Source of the DNA: Maniola hyperantus
Taxonomy: Eukaryota; Arthropoda; Insecta; Lepidoptera; Nymphalidae
Direction of reading: 5' to 3'
DNA: 64,000 bases
Assembly (NCBI RefSeq): GCF_902806685.2
Contig: NC_048542.1
Span: 3,518,533 to 3,582,532 of the forward strand
Both the position numbers and the translations under genes were made by a program. The notes beneath the pieces were generated by a model. It did not search any database. It saw only the letters and a list, made by a program, of their open reading frames with translations, and was not told where the DNA came from. Below are positions 12,518-23,292 of this stretch, in pieces; position 1 is the first letter of the stretch; each line of letters opens with the position of its first letter.

Positions 12518-12848
12518 CTACAAATTACATATTTGGTATATTAGGACTGCCTTCAAATAGCCAGGTCAACGTAAAATCAAAAATTGAGAACAAAAGGAGT
12601 ACCAAAGACACGACGTCCGCACCGCACGAGAGACAGATGAGACTGACATTTTGAACGTGCCCTATGTCCGTTATCTGCGACCAAATGACGTGCGGTTCCA
12701 TACTTCACTATTAGCGCGACTCCGTGACAAAGGTAGTATAGGGTAGCAATTGGGCTTTCTCCAAACAAAGGCCTCCTCAAGGCATACTCGCGTAGGTGTA
12801 AAGGGCTTGAAAATTAATGAAGTGTACCTAAATGGAGACGGTCAAGCG

Positions 12849-13023
12849 GCTTGACGTCAAGCACGTAGATTTGTTTTGCTTGATCAAGCAGCTTGAGCCA
12901 GCAAACGGCACTTTTCCCATTTCTCGAACACCGTCCGAACGTCGCGTCAAGCATCAATCAAACTTTGTAAACGGCCAAAATGAATTAACTCAAGCAAAAA
13001 TCTACGTGCTTGCTTGACGTCAA
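12849..13023. repeat. Foldback element with CTTGACGTCAAG ends in the RRM3 intron
   Basis: The left arm (CTTGACGTCAAGCACGTAGATTTG, then TTTTGCTTGA) is mirrored by the right arm (TCAAGCAAAAATCTACGTG, then CTTGCTTGACGTCAAG). The arms differ by a small CAAG insertion. It occupies a third of a 537-nt intron. Confidence 0.65.
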
Positions 13024-13054
13024 GGAAGCCCTAAGAGCATTTCAATTTTGTCAC

Positions 13055-13222
13055 CTGCGCCTCGTACGGCAGTCCCCGGAGTCGCACGCAGTCCTTGGCG
13101 GTGCCGGAAGTGATTACGTGTTGCGGCACCAACGCCACCGGCAGCAGGCTCTCTGCAGGCGCGCTGGCCGTCGACGGCGTGCTAGCTTGACTCGTGCGCG
13201 TCTCTAATGACCGGTTCAGCAC
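13055..13222 (-). CDS. fus: ESRP/Fusilli exon, RRM2-RRM3 linker and start of RRM3 (residues 369-424)
   Basis: The 168-nt exon follows attcgtag and ends at gtgaca, phase 0 at both ends. VLNRSLETRT opens it, as 'VLNRF' does in vertebrates. A Ser/Thr/Ala-rich linker follows, and then TAKDCVRLRGLPYEAQ starts RRM3. The donor region is the place where vertebrate ESRP1 uses alternative 5' splice sites; I see no clear second in-frame donor here. A foldback element begins about 31 nt into the following intron. Confidence 0.96.
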
Positions 13223-13234
13223 CTACGAATACGA

Positions 13235-13440
13235 ATGAAAATGTAAATAGTCACAACTTCCTGAAACGTTTTGGTGCACTTCGACCGCCCGTTGTGCCAG
13301 ATCTTTTTTCCACGCACATGCAAACTGTGAAACCAACTCCCTTCGGCAGCGTTCATTCGATTTTATCATGGGGTTATTCAAGGAGCTGATCATTAAATTC
13401 CAGAAAGGCTGGCAACGCATTGGTGAAAATGTATGCACCT
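13235..13440 (+). pseudogene. LINE 3'-end remnant
   Basis: Nucleotide motifs TTTTTTCCACGCACATGCAAACTGTGAAACCAACTCCC and ATCATGGGGTTATTCAAGG match the end of LINE ORFs also found at 37505-37780 and 51530-51755. It abuts the acceptor side of the ESRP exon 13055-13222, starting about a dozen bases away. Confidence 0.6.
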
Positions 13441-14132
13441 AAATATCGCAATATGTCATACTTAATCTATCATAGCATTATCATTAGCAAAGTACTCAAC
13501 ACCTGTTAATGTCAAGTTTGTAAGGGTAGATGTAGATGTAGAGGTAGATGGTAGAGGTATCTATCAAAACCAATCATTAGAATCGTTAAAAAATCTACTA
13601 GAAATCTAAAAATACCTAAAATGAAAATATGAAAAATACATATATGACCTCAAAACTTGAATATGTCATTAATGTTTTACAATAAAATCAACGATTTACA
13701 TAAGTAATAACGCAATCTTAACAAATGGTTCACAGTAAAATGCTTGCAGTGAGTAATTCTGACATATTTGAACAATAAATAACAATTTAAACTGTTTATG
13801 TTGTACCTACTCTTGAATTGTGAAATATGATAATCTACGCAAGCATTTATGTTAGCTTAGATTGTTGTTATAGGTACTATGGTGTATGCACAATTGCACT
13901 ACTATTGCCAATATAAATTAAAATTATTTTAAATTTATATTTGATTTGAAGGTCCCCTTAAATTAAAGCCCCTTGCCAAGTTTAGTATAAAGGGTCACTA
14001 TGTTCACTCAAGTAAAAGTTACAGATTTTCTTTAATTTTATAGAAACGATGCAGGATGCTTATACCTACTCTCAGTCATTCGTAATTTTCTAAATCATTT
14101 GTAATTTTTTGAGGACCACCAATTTCAATTAA

Positions 14133-14205
14133 GTATAGTACGCGACAAGTTGCAATGGCAATCGGGCAGGGAACGCCTCACACCCCATGTGCCATCTCAA
14201 TATAT
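14133..14205. repeat. CGACAGGTCGAGATGGCAATCGGG foldback MITE, partial
   Basis: AGTACGCGACAAGTTGCAATGGCAATCGGGCAGGG arm followed by a shortened partner GTGCCATCTCAATA. Confidence 0.5.
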
Positions 14206-14511
14206 TGCTCTTGCTTATTTAACATAGGTACATTTAACAAAGAAAGTGGCAGAAAAAACCGCCAACGTTTATAAAAAAACCAGCCGTAGGTATTAAGATA
14301 TATCTAAATATAGCCGGAGTAGGTATAATATATGTATACTTAGGTAGATTTGATTTGAGTAGAGATATCTTACCGTGACCTCCAAGGGCAGGCTGCACAT
14401 AAAACGTAAGCAAATTACCGTAAATGCCTCCAGTTGCATTGTTAGGATAACTCTCATCATTTGTGCGCGGATAAGAATAAGTAGGTAAGCATTTTGTATG
14501 CTTATAAATTA

Positions 14512-14727
14512 CTAGCTGATGCCCGCGACTTCGTCTGCGTCGAATTAGGTTTTTAAAAATCTCGTAGGAAATCTTTGATTTTCCGGGATAAAAAGTAGCC
14601 TATGTCACTCTCCTGGTCTTTATTTATACCCATGCAAAAAATCACGTTAATCCGTTGCACCGCTGCGACGTGATTGAAGGACAAACCAACAAACAAACAC
14701 ACTTTTGCATTTATAATAAGGGTACTG
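14512..14727 (+). mobile_element. ACTAGCTGATGCCCGCGAC-type element
   Basis: Full-length-looking copy in the intron between the RRM2 and RRM3 exons. It has the 5' motif, GGGATAAAAAGTAGCCTATGT, the ATCACG..AATCCGTTGCA..G motif and a TTTATAATAAGGGTACTGAT end. Confidence 0.65.
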
Positions 14728-14835
14728 ATTGAGGCTCGAATTGAATATTATAGACATGGAATATATTGTGCCTATCCTATTTTTACACGTTTATTTCCAA
14801 AGGAAAGAAAAATTTAAATGTTAATTTTATATTAC

Positions 14836-14900
14836 AGTACGCGCCCAAACGTGATGAACATCGACCTTCAGAAAGAGCCATCTCAACCTGTCGCTGACTA
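14836..14900. repeat. Hybrid MITE remnant
   Basis: CAGTACGCGCCCAAACGTGATGAACATCGACCTTCAG (one MITE family) continues directly into GCCATCTCAACCTGTCGCTGACTATA (the CGACAGGTCGAGATGGC family). Confidence 0.5.
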
Positions 14901-15842
14901 TACATACTTACCAACTTATTTTCCTTTATCTTTTGCAAAGTAATCATGACTTGATATCTACACATTAATTAAATTCTGATTTGAATCAAGGTAAGTAATT
15001 TTATGCGCGCTAAATATTATATTTTAATCTGAATGATCGTATTCGTGATTTCACATTTTCATATCATTTTTTTGTCGTTGCAAGGTCTTTCCAGCATATC
15101 ATGACCTTCATGTCTCTAACTTTAAAACATAGGACTTTCATATAACCTTCCTACCCCCATGTTACCCTTTTAGGGGTCGTAAAATCTTTTCATAGTTGAC
15201 ACCTACGCCCTAGAAAGAACCTACTTTCCAAATCTCAAGTTAACAATAACAATAATTCAAACCTTCCTATACAAACTTTCATCCCCTATTTTACCACCCT
15301 TAATAAGGGGGATTTTCAAAAATAACTTATACAGGTTTTTATTATTTAAAGCTACTAACCTAAATGCCGATTTACATACATATAACAGCTAACTTCAAAA
15401 ACAGGACTTTCGTATAATCTTCCTTCATATAGCCTATAGGTCTGGCACACGCTGACTCTTAGTCCATAAATATAAACTACGTTTCCCTAATCTTAATCTT
15501 TGTTCTGAAGGTTTAAAAGGGGAAAGATTATTACGAGTTTAACAAGATACGTATAAGATGGTAGGTAATTTGATAAGAAGGTAAGGACATGTAATTAGCA
15601 ATGCCAACCTTTACTTATCTTAAATATGCAAAAACTTACAAAATTAAGGAGTTCATTAATATGAGAAGGTACTTCCATCTTAATCAACATTAATGCTAAT
15701 ATTGCTGTCGGGAATGCTTATTATGAGGGTTAATAAGCTAAAACTTTTTATTTAAAAAGGTCTTAGACTGTCTAAGGTAATAAAACGATGTGATTTTAAC
15801 TAGAATTCATTGTTAAAGAGAATAATTTAAAAAAAATCATGA

Positions 15843-15897
15843 TATAGGGTTACGTACCTCAAAAGGAAAAACGGAACCCTTATAGGATCACTTTGTT

Positions 15898-15930
<33 letters not shown>

Positions 15931-16292
15931 CCTGTCAAGAAACCTACAGGGTACTTCCCGTTGACCTAGAATCATGAAATTTGGCAGGTAGGTAGATCTT
16001 ATAACTGACATTTGGGGAAAAATCTGAAAACCGTGAATTTAGGGTTAGATCACACAAAAAAAATTAAATTGTGGTCATGAACTAATAATTATGTAGTAGT
16101 TTCAACTTTCGAAGTGAGTGACTATATCAAGTGGGGTATCATATGAAAGGTCTTCACCTGTACATTCTAAAACAGATTTTTATTTATTTTTATGCATCAT
16201 AGTTTTTGAATTATCGTGCAAAATGTCGAAAAAATACGACTGTAGTACGGAACCCTCATTGCGCGAGCCTGACTCGCACTTGGCCGGTTTTT
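15843..16292 (-). mobile_element. CCGGCCAAGTGCGAGTC-type element
   Basis: A non-coding element of about 430-450 nt. Its ends are AGGGTTCCGTACCTCAAAAGG-like on one side and AAAACCGGCCAAGTGCGAGTCAGGC on the other, with a (GTCT)n run inside. Other copies lie at 21189-21617, 22513-22938, 26802-27539 and 48553-48977. The class is unknown to me; it is very common in Lepidoptera. Confidence 0.7.
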
Positions 16293-16373
16293 CTGTATTG
16301 TTACAAAAGGAAATAAATCCTCACTATACTCGGTACATCTCGGTAATTTAACTAATTAATATAAGGGAATGGC

Positions 16374-16578
16374 CGTTGGAGCCGGAAAGTCCTTGAGTGG
16401 AGACCGCGTTTAAGCAAGCGTAGTGTGGGACGCCCTCCAGCACGATGGACCGACGATATAAACAGGCTGGCGGGAAGTGGCTGGATGAGGAAGGCTGAGG
16501 ACCGGGTGTGGTGGCGCTCTTTAAGGAAGGCCTATGTCCAACAGTGGACGTCCACAGGCTGATGATGATGATGATGAA
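16374..16578 (+). pseudogene. 3' end of an RTE-type non-LTR retrotransposon (reverse transcriptase C-terminus)
   Basis: 63 codons are open from RWSRKVLEWRPRLSKRSVG through RPPARWTDDINRLAGSGWM, RKAEDRVWWRSLRKAYVQQ and WTSTG to a TGA, followed by a (TGA)n run. This is the conserved C-terminus and microsatellite tail of insect RTE-clade elements. The copy is 5'-truncated and antisense to the ESRP gene, in the intron between the RRM2 and RRM3 exons. Confidence 0.8.
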
Positions 16579-16877
16579 TATAAGGAAAAGAAGGAATATG
16601 ATTGGCATTGAAAAAAATTTGAAACGGAAGTCACGTGATCTGTTGCGGGAAAGCAATCTTGAGTAGATTGTATAAATGCGGGTGGTCTATGGTTTTTAAC
16701 TATTAAATGCTTTTTGTGTTTAGGTCACCATTTTGATTGAGTGGTTGCAATAGCAATTATTGTGCCCTAATCAAGTTAATGTTGCAGTTAGGTTATTATA
16801 AAAGGTAAAACTCACGATAAGCCTCTGCGCGTTGTGATTAATATTTAATTTCACTTCTGGTATGTTTATGTAATTAT

Positions 16878-17040
16878 TGGGGCCGATTCTCTTATACACA
16901 ATCTCTAAACTAAACTAAAATGACGCGTCTAAATCTATTGCTATCCCTGTCATAATGTTGCTTGCGGAAAGGGATAGCACTAGATTTAGACCTGTTAATT
17001 TAGTTTGGTTTAGAGATTGTGTACAAGAGAATCAGCCCCA
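16878..17040 (-). repeat. GGGGCCGATTCTC palindromic MITE, copy 1
   Basis: 163 nt from TGGGGCCGATTCTCTTATAC to AGAATCAGCCCCA. The two halves are complementary over nearly the whole length (ACACAATCTCTAAAC.AAACTAAA arms). It ends 75 nt beyond the donor of the RRM2 exon 17116-17331. Orientation is opposite to the other two copies, judged from the asymmetric centre. Confidence 0.75.
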
Positions 17041-17115
17041 CTGTTACCTTTTCTCGATGCTAATCCTTACCAACCGCAACAAAAATGAAGCTTAGAGACG
17101 GATAAAAAAACTGAC

Positions 17116-17331
17116 CTGTTGTACTTCAGCAGTAGTAGATCTGAACAGCTCGATATATCTAGATCCGATGAGCTTGCGATGTCGAGACAGCGCCTTGGGC
17201 GAGTCGTCCTCTTTGGCGAACAGCACGAAGGCGTCGCCGGTGGCCCGCCCGTCTGCGCGCCGCACGAACAGCACCCCGTCTGCACCGTCCAGCACGTTCA
17301 CTGGGTCGTCGCCCGTTGAGAAGAATTCCAA
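17116..17331 (-). CDS. fus: ESRP/Fusilli exon, RRM2 (residues 297-368)
   Basis: The 216-nt exon lies between atttccag and gtcagt, phase 0 at both ends. It holds DGVLFVRRADGRATGDAF, VLFAKEDDSPKALSRH and RKLIGSRYIELFRSTTAEVQQ. GRATGDAFVLF (325-335) is the RNP1 position. The segment SRYIELFRSTTAEVQQ is almost identical to the vertebrate proteins. An inverted ATG/CAT microsatellite lies 44-90 nt upstream of its acceptor. Confidence 0.97.
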
Positions 17332-17374
17332 CTGGAAATGGAATGATGTATTAGAACCACAGCATCAATCATCA

Positions 17375-17421
17375 ATGATGATGATGATGATGATCAACAT
17401 CATCATCATCATCATCATCAC
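17375..17421. repeat. Inverted ATG/CAT microsatellite
   Basis: (ATG)n at 375-393 is followed by TCAA and (CAT)n at about 398-421. The two trinucleotide runs are complementary and form a perfect 19-bp or longer hairpin with a tiny loop. Confidence 0.8.
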
Positions 17422-17439
17422 ATTTTGATTTTTTTAAAC

Positions 17440-17728
17440 TAGTCAAGTGCGAGGCGGACTCGCACGAGAAGGGTTCCGTACCCGAAAGGTGCCAACGGGA
17501 TCCCATTACTGAGACTCCGCTATCCGTCTGTCTGTCTGTCAGCGGGCTATATCTCATGAACCATAATAGGTAAAAAGCTGAAAATTTCACAGAATGTGAT
17601 TTCTGTTGCCGCTATAACAACAAACAATAAAAGTTTCAAAATGGCCGCCATGAAAATTTACAAAAAATGTCTTGTACGATGGTACGGAACCTTCCGTGTG
17701 CGAGTCGGACTCGCACTTGACCAATTAT
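17440..17728 (+). mobile_element. GTCAAGTGCGAGGCGGACTCGCAC-type element
   Basis: A second family of similar ends, with palindromic CGAG..GGACTCG and the internal CGGGCTATATCTCATGAACC motif. It lies in the intron upstream of the RRM2 exon. Relatives are near 20315-20690, 24033-24297 and 39118-39246. Confidence 0.55.
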
Positions 17729-17868
17729 TCAATTTTTAATTTACTTGGCGGCCATTTTTAATTTTTTATTATTTGTTGTTATATAACGTTTTCACCTGTC
17801 CTATTACGGTTCATGAGATACAAGCCCGCAGACAGACAGACATGACGGCAATTCCACTAGGTACTTAC

Positions 17869-18006
17869 CACTTGTTGAGGCGTAGCGTCATAGGGCAGGC
17901 CTCGCATCCGCACTATGACCTGGGCTCCACGGGAGAGGAAAGCTGCCGCTTCGCACGTGGCTCCACCTGCCACCTGCAGGAAGTCATCGCCCGTCGCCCG
18001 GTACAC
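17869..18006 (-). CDS. fus: ESRP/Fusilli exon, end of RRM1 and start of RRM2 (residues 251-296)
   Basis: The 138-nt exon follows aacatag and ends at gtaagt, phase 0 at both ends. It reads VYRATGDDFLQVAGG, an inter-RRM linker ending FLSRGAQ, and VIVRMRGLPYDATPQQV. The last part is the RNP2-like opening and alpha1 of RRM2, equivalent to 'VIVRMRGLPFTATAEEVV' in ESRP. Confidence 0.97.
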
Positions 18007-18327
18007 CTATGTTATAAATAGGTAACTCCAGATTATTTTAGGAAATCTTAGTTTTTACTTGAAAAAGCAATATTGACTGTTGAAGGACATCTTAATATTA
18101 TGCCAAAAAGTCATGGTATTTGAGAATAGTACTTGTAGAATACTTGAGAATTCAACCTTGGAGAGAGAAGGTAGTCAACCTTGTGCTGGATAACGAATTA
18201 TGCCAAAAAATTCAAGCTAATCCCAAGAAGGATATCATAATTTTGCTATCTACGGTTTAATCAAACGATGTTATTTATTTGGCATACATGTAAGGAGCTG
18301 TCGATGACAAAGGCTTGATTTGAAGAC

Positions 18328-18590
18328 CCCCTGGCGCAGTGGTCGATTCCTGGCAGGGATTGTAAATTTCTGGTCTGGTCTGGTGGGAGGCTTTGGCTGT
18401 GGCTAGTTACCACCCTACCGGCAAAGCCGTGCCTCCAAGCGATTTAGTGTTCCGGTACAATGCCATGTAGAAACCAAAGGGTTGGGTTTGTTAAAAACTG
18501 CCCTACCCCTTCCAGGTTAGCTCGCTTCCATCTTAGTCTCTTACCACCAGGTGAGATTGCAGTCAAGGTCTAACTTGTATCTGAATAAAA
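18328..18590 (+). mobile_element. tRNA-headed SINE (family B)
   Basis: CCCCTGGCGCAGTGG head, GATTCCTGGCAGGG B-box-like motif, GGGAGGCTTTGGCTGTGGCTAG body, and the end CAGTCAAGGTCTAACTTGTATCTGAATAAAAT. It lies in the intron between the two RRM1-side exons. Confidence 0.7.
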
Positions 18591-18666
18591 TAAAAAATTA
18601 GAATAATAAAAATATTTGTTAAAGAAGATAAGGTGGGTAATCTAAGGGTAGGTAAGTAATACTGAC

Positions 18667-18799
18667 CTCGATGTACCGCGGGCCGATGTGGTGTTTGTGT
18701 CGTTTCAGCGCCATGTCCCTGTGTTCTTGTGAGATGAAGCGCACCAGCGCCTCGCCGTTGCGTCTGCCCTGGGGTGAGAGGCACAGAGCTACTCCGCCC
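18667..18799 (-). CDS. fus: ESRP/Fusilli exon, rest of RRM1 (residues 206-250)
   Basis: The 133-nt exon lies between tgttccag and gtcagt, phase 2 in and phase 0 out. It contains GGVALCLSPQGRRNGEALV, then RFISQEHRDMALKRHKHH and IGPRYIE. GRRNGEALVRF fills the RNP1 position of RRM1, and RHKHHIGPRYIE ends the domain. Nearly every residue matches the vertebrate family pattern. Confidence 0.97.
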
Positions 18800-19307
18800 C
18801 TGGAACATACATACTCGAGTTATAAACGTTGTACAACTTTAATATATAGAGCAAAGTGTCGGTTCTGCCAGGAGCCAGTCGAGACTCCGATGCACTCCGA
18901 TGCATATTATCTGTTACTTCTACGCTCTGACATATAAGCGTCCATCTAGGGAAATATACAGGATGCAATCAAAACGCTAACAAAAACTTAGCGCTATTAA
19001 TATACCTACTACCTAAACACAATCCTATACTAATAACCATTTGCCTTACAATAGTGATTTAGTACTCTTCAAACCAGCAATATATAGCGTGCAAAACTCG
19101 GGGTGGCACCTAACTACGCAACGTTCCTTGAACTCTAGCGTCAGTAAGATGTCTTATAGGCTAGTTTTCCTCCCTATTATCAGCCTTTCTCGATGCCTCC
19201 CGCCACCCTATTTATATCATCAGACTATAGGTATGGCAGTTTTATTGTCGTTAATTTTCAGCTGTTCGATCGTATAACGCTGGCTAGCGGTTTTTATAGA
19301 AACTTAC

Positions 19308-19418
19308 TTTGCAACATTGAGTCCTCGGAAAAACTTGGCAATGTCCTGGTCCGATGATTGCCAAGGTAGGCCTCGCGCTCGCACTATACAGTTGCCGTCT
19401 ATTTCATCGTCTTTTGAG
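19308..19418 (-). CDS. fus: ESRP/Fusilli exon, start of RRM1 (residues 169-206)
   Basis: The 111-nt exon follows ttgttgcag and ends at gtaagt, phase 2 in and phase 2 out. It reads CSKDDEIDGN, then CIVRARGLPWQSSDQDI and AKFFRGLNVAK. 'VRARGLPWQSSDQDIA' is the signature opening of ESRP RRM1, in which the RNP2 position carries the RARGLPW motif typical of quasi-RRM/hnRNP F/H-like domains. The exon supplies beta1 and alpha1 of RRM1. Confidence 0.97.
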
Positions 19419-19446
19419 CTGCAACAAGAAGAACATGTTTTCAAAA

Positions 19447-19620
19447 TCAAATATGTCTCATCATCATTAACCCAGCCAGTTCACTATTCGGGTCTCAGAA
19501 TGAGAAGGATCTTCGTTCAAACTGGCCAAGTGCGGAATGGCAGACTTTATACACCTTTGAAAGCATTACGGAGAACTTTCAGGTTTCCTCACGATGATTT
19601 CGGGCACCGTTGAAGCAAGT
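19447..19620 (-). mobile_element. SINE family A, 3' half, reverse
   Basis: It begins TCATCATCATTAACCCAGCC and ends at the CACCGTTGAAGCAAGTGATATTT part. It lies about 30 nt upstream of the acceptor of the first RRM1 exon (19308-19418). Confidence 0.6.
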
Positions 19621-20314
19621 GATATTTAATTTGCTAATATTCGTAATATTTATTAATGTAATTCCAAAGATATTTAGTGTTTACCCAAGAACTGGCGCTT
19701 ATTTGGATCAAAAGCTAAGCCCAGCCAAGCAATAGCACTAGTGGATTGGGCTGACTTATGTGAGACAGTGGTATTTTTTGTAAATACTTATCAATTTTAG
19801 TGGTTTTTTAGCTTTTTTGTATATGAAAATATTTTATTTTTCTATGTATTGTTGTGTAGATATCCTGAGATCTTTGCTGGATATGTTTTTATATCTCCCT
19901 TAACGGTTAATTAAACTCTTACGAGTAATTTAGGTAGGTATTCAACGTAATTTGAGGTGACCCAAGCATAACAATGTACGTACTTTGAACACCCCGGACC
20001 TAAAAACTTGTTTTATAAGAATTTTAAATTAATCTTATACTGATTAATGAGGAATTTGCATAGGACGCCTTACTTTACCATGTTATTGTACTTTAAACTG
20101 CTTATTAGCTTAAAGTTAAGTTAAGTTAGGTACTTTAATATGTAAAGATCTTACTTAAGCTTAACCAAGCCGAACTTTAAAAAGTTCTTCATACATTTAC
20201 GGTCGATAAGAAAAGATAAAAACCTGATTACCTACTTCTTGTTATCTTAAATTGTTTATGTTTGTAGTTTGCCTGTTTTGAAATATGTAATAAGTAGGTA
20301 CGTAGAATAATAAA

Positions 20315-20690
20315 ATCGTGCAAGTGCAAATCGGACTCGCACCCAAAAAATTCCGAACCATCGTAAAACACTATGTACCTACTTTTTAATTTTTTTTAGT
20401 TTGCATGGCCGCCATTTTGAAATTTACATTATCGAAATGAAATGAAATGAAATAATTTATTTGTGTGAATATGGGAAGACAAGGTGTTTACAATAGAGAG
20501 TTGCCAACATATCCAGTATTTACTGTTAAAGCGGCAATAGAAATACACACTGTGAAAATTTTAACTATCTATCTAATTTATACGGTTCATGAAATACAGC
20601 CCGCTGATAGACAGACGGACGGACAGCGAAGGCTTAGTGATAGGGGTCCATTGGCACATTTCGGGTACGGAACCCTAAAAATGTAACGCA
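20315..20690 (+). mobile_element. GTGCAAATCGGACTCGCAC-type element
   Basis: Same family as 17440-17728, with the GGTTCATGAAATACAGCCCGC motif and the GGGTACGGAACCCTAAAAA end. Confidence 0.5.
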
Positions 20691-21188
20691 CTTGACTAAT
20701 TCTTATCAACAGGTGGACAATCATTGAGCAACTATTTATTTATTTAGCATTTATCAAATCATGCACCCACTTTACAGTCGCTGATTTAAATTTATCGAAA
20801 CGAAACATCCGATTAGGCAACTTTTATCATTTTAATCGGTTAGCGACGGCGCAGAAAATTGTTTTTTTATCCTTGTGTGTTATCAAAGTTATCAATTACA
20901 TATTTATCAACGGTATACGCTTTCGTTTTTTATGTATACTGAATCAAATTGGGTAATACGGTAGCTGAATGTTGCTAAGACGTCTTTCGAGTAGACTTTA
21001 TGACAAATACCTAACGAAATTCCGCGGGGTAAACGGTTATAGAATTGCTTTGGAATCTTATCCGCTCAGATTATGGCTATCGCAAACGCTGGCTATACAC
21101 GATCAAGTTTACCGGTCAAATTTGTTGCGGACTTGAAGCGGCGTCCAGTAACCTTAACGTATGTATGAAGTCAGGCGAGCATAATAAA

Positions 21189-21617
21189 ACCGGCCAAGTG
21201 CGAGTCAGGCTCGCGCAATGAGGGTTCCTTACTACAGTCGTATTTTTTCGACATTTTGCACGATAATTCAAAAACTATGATGCATAAAAATAAATAAAAA
21301 TCTGTGTTAGAATGTACAGGTGAAGACCTTTCATATGATACCCCACTTGATATAGTCACTCAATTCAAAAGTTGAAAATACTAATTATTAGTTCATGACC
21401 ACAATTTCATTATTTTTGTGTGATCTAACCCTAAATTCACGGTTTTCAGATTTTTCCCCAAATGTCAGCTATAAGATCTACCTACCTGCCAAATTTCATG
21501 ATTCTAGGTCAACGGGTAGTACCCTGTAGGTTTCTTGACAGACAGACAGACAGACAGACAGACAACAAAGTGATCCTATAAGGGTTCCGTTTTTCCTTTT
21601 GAGGTACGGAACCCTAA
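21189..21617 (+). mobile_element. CCGGCCAAGTGCGAGTC-type element
   Basis: Complete copy ending GAGGTACGGAACCCTAAAAA. It is inverted relative to the close copy 0.9 kb away at 22513-22938. Confidence 0.7.
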
Positions 21618-21799
21618 AAAGAAACTAGAAATCAAAGCGTAAAGCTCGCCGACTTCAACATACATACACGTGTAGATAATCAATAGTTATTTTTAACTTT
21701 GTAGTGGTTTTGTAAGTCGGTTTTTTTGTAAATTTTGGCCTGAAAGTTCGGTCGGTCATTAGTCGTAGTCGTAGCTATGAAAATTTATCAGAGGTCCGC

Positions 21800-21895
21800 G
21801 AAGGCCGGCGTGCGGGTGAGCGCGGAAGTGCGGGGCGTGCCCCCCCCAGCCTCATACTCCGATTGCTATTTCGACCTGTCGCAGACTATAGAACT
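21800..21895. repeat. CGACAGGTCGAGATGGC foldback MITE, half copy
   Basis: GGCGTGCGGGTGAGCGCGG... then CCTCATACTCCGATTGCTATTTCGACCTGTCGC, the right half only. Confidence 0.55.
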
Positions 21896-21921
21896 GTTAT
21901 TTGCAGTAGGTTTTATTTACA

Positions 21922-22343
21922 ACTAGCTGATGCCCGCGACTTCGTCCGCGTGGATTTACGTTTTTCAAAATTCCGCGGGAACTTTTTGATATTCCGGAAT
22001 AAAAAGTAGCCTTTGTGTTAATCCAGGGTATAATCTATCTCCATTCCAAATTTCATCCAAATCCGTTCAGCCGCTTTTGCGTGATTGAGTAACAAACATC
22101 CAAACATCCACACTTTCACATCCATACTAATATTATAAATGCGAAAGTGTGTCTGTCTGTCTGTCTGTCTGCTAGCTTTTCACGGCTCAACTGTTCAACC
22201 GATTTTGACGAAATTTGGTATAGAGATAGCTTGCATCCCGGGGAAGGACATAGGCTATTTTATCCCGGAAAATTGAAGAGTTCCCACAGGATTTAAAAAA
22301 AACCTAAATCTAAGCGGACGAAGTCGCAGGCATCATCTAGTTT
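21922..22343. mobile_element. Two ACTAGCTGATGCCCGCGAC-type elements in tail-to-tail inverted arrangement
   Basis: A plus-oriented copy (about 21922-22135) is followed directly by a minus-oriented copy (about 22135-22343). They meet at CATACTAATATTATAAATGCGAAAGTGTG, so the pair forms a long imperfect hairpin. Confidence 0.65.
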
Positions 22344-22356
22344 ATAATATTACTAG

Positions 22357-22510
22357 CTGCCCCGCCGAACTTCGTACCTCCTTACAGTAGATTCTTCTTC
22401 AGGAAATTTTTAAAATTTTTCTCTCCGTAAGAACCATCCCCGTACTTCAAGGAATATGATGAAAAATCGGTGCTCGAGATTTGCGATCAGCAACACATTC
22501 AGCGATTCAT
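22357..22510 (+). mobile_element. ACTAGCTGCCCCGCCGAACTTCG-type element
   Basis: Begins ACTAGCTGCCCCGCCGAAC and ends near CAGCAACACATTCAGCGATTCATTTTTA. A reverse copy interrupts another repeat at about 44552-44745. Confidence 0.55.
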
Positions 22511-22512
22511 TT

Positions 22513-22938
22513 TTAGGGTTCCGTACCTCAAAAGGAACAACGGAACTCTTATAGGATCACTTTGTTGTCTGTCTGTCTGTCTGTCAAGGAACCTACAGGG
22601 TACTTCCCGTTGACCTAGAATCATGAAATTTGGCAGGTAGGTAGATCTTATAGCTGACATTTGGGGAAAAATCAGAAAACCGTGAATTTAGGGCTAGATC
22701 ACACAAAAAAAATTAAATTGTGGTCATGAACTAATAATTAGTATTTTCAACTTTCGAAGTGAGTTACTATATCAAGTGGGGTATCATATGAAAGGTCTTC
22801 ACCTGTACATTCTAAAACAGATTTTATTTATTTTTATGCATCATAGTTTTTGAATTATCGTGCAAAATGTCGAAAAAATACGACTGTAGTACGGAACCCT
22901 CATTGCGCGAGCCTGACTCGCACTTGGCCGGTTTTTAT
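22513..22938 (-). mobile_element. CCGGCCAAGTGCGAGTC-type element
   Basis: Complete copy, by eye nearly identical to 15843-16292, so the two are probably recent. Confidence 0.7.
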
Positions 22939-23292
22939 ATTTAGAGAAGATTGAAATGTTTTAAGTTTTCAACAATTTGAAACAAGCCGCTTTTATCAGA
23001 TCAGCGCCACGAAGGCCCTCTCTGCCGCACGGTCACGCTCTGGGTCCACTTGAATGTGTCGTAAAACGTAATGCCAATACGCCACGTACCTACTTACCTT
23101 ACGTACTTTCGATTGTTCAACGAGTAAAGAATGTTTCATGCTAGACCGTGCCGGTCCCGAGTCTGACCACGGCCGAGACACACAAATGGAAATTTGTATG
23201 AGGCTCAGAATACAGAATTTGTTCTGTATTCTGAGGTATGAGGTCACATCAGACATCGTGTCCGAGTCTTCCGAGCCTCGTCTGTGTTACGT

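Noticed and set aside
16348..16656. 102-codon minus-strand open frame
   Set aside because: It is the antisense of the RTE reverse-transcriptase C-terminus, which reads sensibly on the plus strand.
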